Source: Leptobrachium leishanense (Eukaryota > Chordata > Amphibia > Anura > Megophryidae). From it: a DNA stretch of 64,000 bases. Made by a program: the position numbers and the translations under genes. Shown here piece after piece: positions 56,010 to 64,000 of this stretch. Under the pieces are notes generated by a model. The model ran no database searches, had not been told where the DNA came from, and was given only the letters and a program-made list of their open reading frames with translations. Positions within the stretch are counted from its first letter, which is position 1. Each line of letters starts with the position of its first letter. Where the stretch lies: contig CM019064.1 in assembly GCA_009667805.1 (NCBI GenBank), positions 274,703,662-274,767,661 of the forward strand, written 5' to 3'.

Positions 56010-56726
56010 TAACATACATTTAAATGACACAAAACCTGCCTGTGGACTGAAATTGGCCCATAGAGAAGTAATGGTTAATCTATTCCAAGAACGCCAAACT
56101 GCTATGAAGTGTCCGTGAAATGCCCTGATTTTCCGTGGATCTGTTTGACAGATTTAAACAGGTGAATCTAATTGAATTCAATGTTAAACAATATTATTGT
56201 TTTTAAAAAAAATATTCAACGGTTTTTCTTTTCATTTTCAGCAAAACATCTTTTATTTTTTGGAAAAAAAATTTAGGCGACATTTGATTCCCAGGTTTTT
56301 TTTTATTCTATAAAAGATCGTTTTATTATTATTATTTTTTTTATAGGACCTTTTTTATTTCCACCCATTTTCATGCATTTTTATTGTTTTAAACACTTTT
56401 GAAAGAATAGCAGGGTTCCATTTCTTTTTCCTGCAGTTCGGTAGTGTTGGGCGGTCTGTATGGCAGTCTTTAACATTGGGCTGGCTGATCAGCAGTTGGT
56501 GGCGGCATTTGGCTGTCTTCGGCGATGGGCGGGCAGGTCGGCGGCGGCATTTGGCAATCTGGCGGTCGGCGACAGCCATCTGTGGCTCCACATTGTGCGC
56601 AGTTTGGGGACCCTCGGTGAATAGTGAATTCACTGCAGGGTTGGCGAACTGGAATCGCCGAAGTGCACCGAATGAGAAAGCACAGAAATTTCACTGAAAC
56701 TTCAGTGCTTTTTGAATAACCCCCTG
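56010..56726 (+). mobile_element. AGGGTTATT-ended MITE, long family, copy 3
   Basis: The right end GCTTTTTGAATAACCCCCTG is clear and the left end is lost. The interior GAAATGCCCTGATTTTCCGT and the TTTTCAGCAAAACATC run parallel 25930-26090. The G-rich part (GGCGGCATTTGGC repeated at 56500 and 56541) is particular to this copy. Confidence 0.55.
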
Positions 56727-58170
56727 TGAGTCTCAGAGCAGCATGTAGGACACTAGTCATTCAAATCAGTATTTATATAAGGCAGGCAGGTTGTCCATTG
56801 TTGACTGTGCAGCTGCTGTTTAGCAGCTGTTCTCAGAATTTAAGGAATTTAGCAATTGTTGTTTTGTGTTTGTATTTGTGAGCATGTTTGTGTGTATATA
56901 TATTTAAAATGGCTCACTTGAAAATGGAAACCGTAGATCCTAGATACAGTACTTTTTTGTTTCTTCACGTTATTTTGATTACAATTTCTGATTTCCAATA
57001 TCTCTAGTAAGACTGTATCTAGCATTTACGGTTTCCATATTCACATTAACTGTTTGGTATTTAAACGGATACATTAATCTAACGTACAAGTTACATTCTT
57101 TAAACTCTCCCACCTTGCTTTTAATTGCCCATTTTAATTTATTATTCTTTCGCATGTTGTTGGTATCCCAGCAACCATTAAACATCGATTAGTCTTCTGG
57201 AGATGGAGGCATCTGCTGAAAGACTTTAACCTGGAAATCACCTATAGTATCAGAAAGACCCAAGAAGTCGGTCTAGTGTAAGAAAATCTGATTGATTGTT
57301 GAAGAAGAACCAGCCTTGCTATAAATAAATGTGGGTTGCAGTTGACCATAGTTTTGGTCCCTGATTTGGAGATTATATTTGATTAATGAATAGACAGTCT
57401 GCTCATATTGATTTTTCGATGTGAAGTCATAGGTAGACTTTCAGTACATGAAGAAACGAATCGTGTATGTCAACATGTGCGCAGGGAAAAAACATTAGCG
57501 ATTACATCCAGGAATTGTTCTAATTATTTAAATTAAATGTGGAGCTTGAATGGGAACATGATTGTATGCCTATACATACAATGCACTATTATGTTTTTGA
57601 TCGTAATAAGATAGAACTGAAAGAAGTATGTTACTGAACAGGTTGCGTTTGCTGTAAGCATTGTTTCTGCCAGACATTGATAAACCTGATGAAAAGGCCT
57701 AAAACATCTAATGTGTTCCTTGGCTTCTCACCAGGAACATTGGGAGCTCCTATTAATTTAATTTATTACAACAAGAAAAATTTAGTTACAGTGTAGATTG
57801 CTTCTTTATCATCATCTCGCTTGTTAATCCTGTACATCTGATCATCTTTATCCCTCTTTATTTTTTTAATATGCTGTTTATTTTGACATACATCTGTGAT
57901 ATGGAATATTTTTCCTTTAGCCAATTGACATCTTTTGACCTATATTCACTTGTTTAAGCGTTTTATTATGACACTCTTCAGACTTTATCCATGAGTGCTT
58001 CTTTTTGGCACTGCTCGCAAAGTACAGTTTACAAAGGAACGCCGTATTAAGCAACTATGGACAAATATATTAAGCGTGAGGTATTTTGCAAGACAATCAT
58101 CACCTACCTTGACATGCTTATTCCAAGTGTTAGTTATTGCACTAGAATTTAGTGGAGTACTGTTTGCACC
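56727..58170. other. No recognised feature
   Basis: AT-rich. Two GGAAACCGTAGATCCTAGAT-like and ATCTAGCATTTACGGTTTCC segments at about 56925 and 57015 pair as a weak inverted repeat. Confidence 0.45.
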
Positions 58171-58543
58171 TTAACCTCCCTGGCAGTCCGATTCTGACAT
58201 ATTTTATAGGTCAGAATCGGTCCAGTTTATTCTGGCCCCCTAGCGGTATGAGTGTGGCTCGGGGGTTAACTTTCAATACTGAAAGCGGTATCCCCGAGCC
58301 ACACTCGGGCTGATACTTACATGTCCTGTGCTCCCTCGCTGTCCACGCAGTCACACTACAGCCGATCGCGATGTCTCACTTCCTGGTTCACTCCTCACGA
58401 GAAGGGAACCAGGTAGTGTGGCGTTGTGAGCGGCTGGAGGAGACTGCGGGGATCAGCGAGGGAGCGTAGGACATGTAAGTATCCAGCCCGATTGTGGCTC
58501 GGGGAACCCCGAGCCACACTCGGGAAAACCATCAGGGGGTTAA
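58171..58543 (+). mobile_element. TTAA-flanked MITE with hairpins
   Basis: A 373-bp element with TTAA at 58171-58174 and 58540-58543, left end TTAACCTCCCTGGCAGTCC and right end CCATCAGGGGGTTAA. Inside are ATTCTGACAT/AGGTCAGAAT, and repeats of GTGTGGCTCGGGG with its complement CCCCGAGCCACAC. A piggyBac-like origin is inferred from TTAA and the CCC...GGG ends. Confidence 0.75.
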
Positions 58544-58560
58544 AAAACATTTTGAAAAAA

Positions 58561-60373
58561 CAACTTCTGATGCAGCATGGCTTCTGCACGTTCATGCTTC
58601 CTATATCTTGTACAGGAAGCTCAAATGGAGTGGAAGAGAGCAATTCCCAGATGCTCGCTATTCAAGTTTGAAGCAGTATAAAAAAAAAGGGCAACTCCCA
58701 AAGCCTTGCGTTAAGTGATCTCTCCACAGAAAATGTCATGGCAGCTTATATTGCATCATAAAAAAGAAATTAATACATTTTCCTATTCAATGTATCTTTT
58801 CACGTTTTCCCTGCTCACACACCGTTATACTATGCAAAGTATCTTTTACATGTTTCCCCGAAGCACGAAGGTTTACCTATGCATTCTATCTTTTCACATT
58901 TCCCCTGCACACACCAGTTATACTATACAATGTATCTCTTACATGCTTCCCTGAAGCGGAACTATACAATGCATCTTTTTCATGTAAACTTGTACAAGAT
59001 CGTCCCAGCATCGTCCAATAAAATCAATTGAAATTGAAAGGATCTCACATCTGTTGTAAATGCATAAAATCATCTGAAATTGTCCGTCGGTGGTCTGATG
59101 CAGTGGAAGAGGGCTGATTCACCTGCATGTTGTAGGATTGGTCGGACGACTTCAGACGATATCGGATTATTGCACCATCACAGGAATACGGACCCAGTGG
59201 ATGGCCAGCCTTAATTGAAGGCTTTGGGAGTTGCTAATTTTTTTTATACTGCTTCAAACTTGAATAGTGCGTGTAGCGCTCACTCCCGAAGGAGCCGCTG
59301 AATTTGAACCTCGGGTCAGTCTCCCCGCACTATGGAATGAATATACTCCAGCACCGTCGTGGATTTTATAAATTATATAGTTTACTGAATAAACAGGCAT
59401 ATAATGAGTAAAACGGTATATGTATATATTTTTACAGTACTCCGTAATACGAGAAACACGCAGCGGAAAAGGAAAAATACAGCACTTCGTAATGCGAGAA
59501 ACGCGCAGCGGAAAAGGAAAAAAAATATTTTTAACCCCTTAGTGGTTGGAGTGTGAGTCTCGTACAGGTTATGTCCCAAGGAATGTATGTGTATGCGTGT
59601 ATTGGTACCCGGGTACAATATTCAACTGGCCAGTGAATTATTTAGGAGGTATCTTCGACTAGTCACGTTGGGGCCCTGTAGGCTTTGGAACAAACTGTAG
59701 TGTGCTTTAGTATTTCACCATGGCCTGGAAGGCCTCTCACCCATCCGCCAGATACTCGGTGCTCCGCTCAACCCAGGACTACTCTCCGCTCGATTTTGAC
59801 TGGGGTTCTCTGTGTCACCGGATCCGCTGTCTTGCTCCTCTGTATCGGCCACAAGATGTCCAGCTCACCGCCTGCACTCCCTGTTAAATCGTCTGCGGTT
59901 CTCCTCACTCGGGGTCCTTCAGCTTACTCTGTCTCAGCGTGGGTTACTGGGTCTTCGTTAAATAGGAAGGAAAACCCGATCTCTAGCTCCGCTAGGCTGC
60001 ACCTGCGCTCTGGCCTGGTCGAGATCACTTTCTGCTACACTGCATCTTGCTCCTCTCACTCCTCGGCTCGCTCTGCCAGCTCTTTCCACGAGGCTGCGGA
60101 TCTCAGTCCTTTCTCTCCACCCACTTCCTGTATTCACCGCAAAGCATGCTGGAAAACGTAGTACAGTTCTTTCCTTGGTTGTCCAGCATTAATCCACCAG
60201 TCTCTGTCTCCCTCTGGTGGCCATTGTAAGTAAATGCAGCAGAACCGTCTTTTTAAACAGCGCTACATGAGCATCTGGGAAATGCTCTTTATTCTCCCAC
60301 TCCATTTGAGCTTCCTATACAAGATATAGGAAGCACGAATGTGCAGAACCCATGTTGCATCAGAAGTTGTGGC
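58561..60373. repeat. Long inverted repeat, right arm split by an LTR-like element
   Basis: The left arm 58561-58706 (CTTCTGATGCAGCATGGCTT, CTATTCAAGTTTGAAGCAGT) is complementary to 59217-59271 joined to 60268-60373. Between the arms lie irregular direct repeats with ATGTATCTTTTCACGTTTTC. It may be a foldback transposon; the outer ends are not clear. Confidence 0.8.
59272..60267 (+). mobile_element. Solo-LTR-like element, copy 2
   Basis: A 996-bp element, TGTAGCGCTCACTCCCGAAG to CAGCGCTACA, flanked by TGCG (59268-59271) and TGAG (60268-60271). The intact left arm of the inverted repeat reads GAATAGCGAGCATC when complemented, which confirms that about 1 kb was inserted with a 4-bp duplication. 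It has the same internal CGCAGCGGAAAAGGAAAA units as copy 1. Confidence 0.72.
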
Positions 60374-61410
60374 TTAGCTTGGAATGAAAACCGAAGTTCC
60401 TACCGGCAGTAAGGAATGGAGCCATTATACTTAGCAGCTCGCTCGTTAATGTTAACGGCCTCACTGGCACAGGACTCAGGTTTGGAAGAGAACTGTTACA
60501 ATTTCCAAAATTTTGCTGGCTGAATGTAAATAAACCAATGACATTTTATCTGATTAGTTACCATCAGATCGAACTTTAGGTTAGAGTTGTATTCTTTTTC
60601 CACTTTTATTGAGCGAGACATGAGTGACAGAAAGCTGGACCCGCCTTCTACAGCTAGATTGGATTTTTCCATGTGTGTCTGAAAATTCTTGGAAAGGGTG
60701 GGAGGAAGTTTAGAAAAACAATGTGCTGCATGAAGCAACAGATATGAGAGTAATGAGTAAATTCCCATCTGAAAAATATAAATTTTAACCCAATCCCATA
60801 CATTCAATGATGACATTCCACGGATAAACACTTTAAGAAAAGAAGGAGTTTTAGCCTATATATGCATTCCATTTCATCTCAATTTTCTTCACTGTCATTT
60901 TGAGACATTATTCTTTTAAAATCACATTCAATTTTGGCTGGGTCACGTGATCCATCATGAATACTCTGGTACTAAGGATTAATTGAATTGCAATGAGCTC
61001 AGGGTTGAGAGCTGTAGTTAAATTCCAGGTACTTCCTGTCTTTGCATTTTAATTTCCATTCCAAATATTGAATCATAAAAAGGGATCTTTACTCGATGCA
61101 GAATATTATTCCATTTGGAGATCCACATATTTTATAAACACAATATGGTACAGTATTTACCGTAACCACAAAATAGACTTGTCCCCACTCCAACTAGAAA
61201 ATGAGACCTGATAGCAATAAATATGCAAAGCAAGGAATCAGCATTGTGTGGAAGAGGAAGACAAGACAGTTGTGTATTTGTTTGTCTAATTGGCCTTTTC
61301 CTTCCTTGTTTCCTTGCCTGTCTGACTGCTACACTGTGACATGTGAGGTAACATTTTAACTTTGTTGAGGTAGCGTTTATGCTGTACAGAATAGATTGCA
61401 TATTCTGTCA
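60374..61410. other. No recognised feature
   Basis: Nothing recognised. Confidence 0.5.
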
Positions 61411-61417
61411 TCTACAG

Positions 61418-61585
61418 CAGTGTTTCCCAACGCCGGTTCTCAAGTATCACTAACAGGCCAGGTTTTAAGGATCACCTTGGGGAAATGCAGACTGAATCCT
61501 GCAATCACTGAGCAGCAAATCATATCACATGTGCTGAGCTTCACATATCTGCAAACCTGGCCTATTAGCGCTCCCTGAGGATACT
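61418..61585 (+). mobile_element. hAT-like MITE (CAGTGTTTCTC family), copy 2, right end decayed
   Basis: Starts CAGTGTTTCCCAACGCCGG and shares GGATCACCTTGGGGAAATGC with 29042-29215. The right end is reduced to CCCTGAGGATACTC and stops just before the next MITE. Confidence 0.7.
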
Positions 61586-61587
61586 CA

Positions 61588-61969
61588 CAGGTCTATTAAC
61601 TAAAGGTGAAACTCAGGAGAATTGGCAGGAGAAGTGAAAATTCTAGGTCAAAATAGCTAAATCAGAACAATTCTTCCATTTATCTCACTTTTCAAATTTG
61701 GTCTGGATTGTTCTTTTCTCGTATTATTTTACTGAGAGGGTGGTGGCTACATGGAACAGTCTTCCAGTAGAAGTGGTAGAGGCCAAAACAGTAATTGAAT
61801 TTAAGCAGGCATGGGATAGGCATAAGGCTATCCTAAACAAAAGATAAATCCAGGTTAAGTATCCATGTAATTGGGCAGACTAGATGGGCCGAAAGGTTCT
61901 TATCTGCCTACATTTTCTATGTTTCTCCTGCCAATTCTCCGGAGTTTCACCTTTTAGTGAATAGACCTG
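61588..61969. mobile_element. CAGGTCTATT palindromic MITE, split by a LINE end
   Basis: The left end CAGGTCTATTAACTAAAGGT and the right end CCTTTTAGTGAATAGACCTG are inverted. The interior ATTCTAGGTCAAAATAGC is shared with the CAGGGTTATT MITEs, so it is a relative. The right arm is interrupted at 61721. Confidence 0.78.
61721..61921 (+). mobile_element. LINE 3' end, 5'-truncated
   Basis: About 200 bp. The frame reads VATWNSLPVEVVEAKTVIEF and ends KR-stop at about 61846, the C-terminus of a CR1/Rex-type protein. The 3' UTR has GGCAGACTAGATGGGCCGAA, a 3' motif frequent in frog repeats. TTTCTC duplicates at 61715-61720 and 61922-61927. Confidence 0.82.
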
Positions 61970-63050
61970 AAAGTATTTTCCCAGTACTTGTCTTTGCAAG
62001 CTGGGAGCAGCTTTGAAGTTTTTTTTTTTTTTAAATCAAATTGTGTTGCTCAAGCCAAACCACTGATATGTGGCGAATAAAAAATATTAGAAATATATAT
62101 ATAAAAAACAAGCGGAACCAGTGTGCCAATTAAAAAGAATATAAAGATATGCATATGAAAAAAAAACCACACACGGACTCCATTTAAAAACCTAAATAAT
62201 CTAATCCTTGGTCCTAAGTCATTAGAAAGTTAAAAAAAGAGACTATGGACAGAATGTACACATTACAATCACAATATTTGGGTTTTCTCTGCAAACCTTA
62301 TACATACTAGTGAGTGTTTTAATGAAAACTGTCTTCAGTTGTGTTCACAGTTGGATTTTATTTGAGAGAAACTGCATTAAAGTCATGGTTGGTATTAACT
62401 CAACCTAAATCTTTTTCATATGGTAAATGGTTTAGTATAAATAGTATGATGCCTCCAAGGCTAGTTTCACTATCTCTTAATTAGCGAAAACAATGACGTT
62501 TTCCTTTCCATTGAGACCCTTCAAAGCTAGGCCTGTGCTCTGTAAAGGTTTAGGTAAACAGTTGGAGCAAAGTGGTTACCCTCCCTTTCCTGCCTGTCTC
62601 AGGCGGCTTATACAGCTTGACAGACCTAGAGTTATCAGTGCCCTGAGCTGCTCTGAAATCCTTTGCTTTGTTCCCAGCAGTACATCAATAATACATGCTT
62701 GTGGAAAATAACACTGTGCAGCGGGGATTTCAATCTTTGAAGACTCCAAACATGGTAGAGCTTAGACCTCGAGTGGCATTATATTTCCAGAATGTCTGAG
62801 CACTGCATGTGGTTTACAATATAATGCTTTAATAGTGCGACATGTTACACGTGTCTTACAAAGGCATTTGACAGCATTGTGAATGTGGGTATGTGAGATT
62901 TCGTTTTTGTCCAGTGACATTCCAGGGCCAACTCTAGTTTTGCTCTTAACTCGTCAATCAAGTTTGATTTGTTGGAAAGTAAGAAATACAATTCAGAAAA
63001 AAAAAATTCTTTGCCTTTATGAACGTGAGGTAAGAAGTCAAGCCATGTGA
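61970..63050. other. No recognised feature
   Basis: AT-rich sequence, nothing recognised. Confidence 0.5.
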
Positions 63051-63051
63051 G

Positions 63052-63112
63052 AAAGTATTTTACCAGGAAGGATACATTGAGATTTCATCACACACGCACA
63101 CACACACACACT
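63052..63112 (-). repeat. SINE/LINE tail fragment next to (CA)n
   Basis: GAAAGTATTTTACCAGGAAG and GATACATTGAGATTTC match the tail shared by the SINE at 47.4 kb and the LINE at 23.4 kb, in inverted orientation. A (CA)n tract follows at 63090-63111. Confidence 0.7.
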
Positions 63113-64000
63113 TCTCGTGTAATCCTACTTATCTTGTTGTAGCTAAGATCGTGCCTTGACTTCTTGTTCTAGTTCCGGGGGTTTGTAGATATACTTATGG
63201 TGAATTATGTATATAAGGATGTGTTCCCTTGCCAAGTGATAGTCATGACTAAGTCCTATACCTAGTGCACAAGGATGGACCGGTACTTGGCCCGGAGGCG
63301 GCATTGGCAGGGGTGAGCAGGGTGGAACCACCCAGGATATGCCCTTGCATATAGTATACACGACATTGCGAAGGATATGGACCAAGCCCATGCAGGGTGT
63401 GGGCTGACATGGGGAGGTTTGGGCTTATCTGGGAGTGAGTGATTTCTGCAGATCTGAGAGGGGTTTGGGTGGATCATGGGTGGGAATATGCTGATGACTT
63501 CACCCACAAACCTTGAGGTCCACCTGTGATTTGCCTTGTGTGCCAGCCCTGGCCTGATACACATTTTTAATAAGTCTACCTTCCATCCCCATTCTCAGAA
63601 AATGCTTTTTCAAAATTGACCAAAGATTTGCTGTTCATAATAAAGAATTTAAGTGAAAATGTTGGGTCCATCTGGTAAGGAATCAATCACTTGAAATTAT
63701 GTGTAATTCCCCGTCAAAATAAACACTAGGCAGCTGTGAGAGGACAAGTTCTACCCCAGGACAGGCCGGCCTCCATTCATTCCTTGAACATGACTGAGTG
63801 CTGATGTTACCATTGAGGATCAAACACAAAAAGCAATGAACCACATTGGGGTACACAAAGGAGATATGTGGCAGTACCTGGCATTGAAACCAGGTCAATA
63901 CTGGATAGCCAAATATCATCAAGGGATGAGATCTTGATCTTTATGACGAATGCAGCATCCGTACCCTGATGTGATTTTGCTAGGGAAGTGAACCGGTTTA
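63113..64000. other. No recognised feature
   Basis: No gene or element recognised up to the window edge. Confidence 0.5.

Overview
The window is vertebrate nuclear DNA, most likely from an anuran amphibian. It contains no rRNA or tRNA gene, no operon and no exon of a host gene that I recognise. The assignment to a frog rests on the repeat content: two Tc1/mariner transposons, an L2/CR1-type LINE with a (TAA)n tail, TTAAAGGG-type (Kolobok/T2-like) MITEs, Harbinger-like MITEs with TTA target duplications, several hAT-like elements with 8-bp duplications, and LINE 3' ends of a kind common in frogs. The protein-like open frames I can support are all transposon remnants: two Tc1 transposases and the 3' coding parts of several LINEs. 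All carry a break or are 5'-truncated. The window looks intergenic or deep-intronic.

Layout. 1-1.2 kb: Tc1 element cut by the window edge. 2.5-8.9 kb: T2 MITEs, the first Harbinger-like MITEs and a hAT element nested in a T2-like MITE. 9.3-10.4 kb: a 1-kb LTR-like element. 11-14.3 kb: more MITEs. 14.33-19.15 kb: a nearly full-length L2/CR1 LINE (about 4.4 kb, five 67-bp repeats near its 5' end, a 2A-like peptide, endonuclease and reverse transcriptase) inserted in a Harbinger-like MITE. 20.2-22.2 kb: abutting MITEs, a foldback and a hAT MITE. 23.4-25.1 kb: a minus-strand LINE split by a TTAA-flanked element that carries about a dozen consecutive near-perfect hairpins. 29.9-31.5 kb: a complete Tc1 element with perfect terminal repeats and a frameshifted transposase. 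34.2-36.7 kb: a hAT-like element with strong hairpins. 39.2-41.1 kb: a hAT-like element containing a second L2 copy. 42.6-46.0 kb: a hAT element with three levels of nesting. 47.4 kb: a tRNA-derived SINE. 48.5-49.2 kb: a palindrome-rich hAT element. 50.6-51.0 kb: a minisatellite. 54.0-55.1 kb: a 1-kb foldback with about 410-bp arms. 58.2-60.4 kb: a TTAA MITE and a long inverted repeat split by the second LTR-like element. 61.4-62.0 kb: MITEs split by a LINE 3' end.

How the parts relate. Many elements are nested, and in about eight cases both the outer element and the target-site duplication can be read, so the order of insertion can be worked out inside the window. The SINE shares its last ~52 bp with the tail of the LINE at 23.4 kb, as expected if it uses that LINE's machinery. 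The MITEs encode nothing and must have depended on Harbinger, hAT, mariner, Kolobok or piggyBac transposases encoded elsewhere. Superfamily calls for MITEs rest on termini and target duplications only, and no database was searched.
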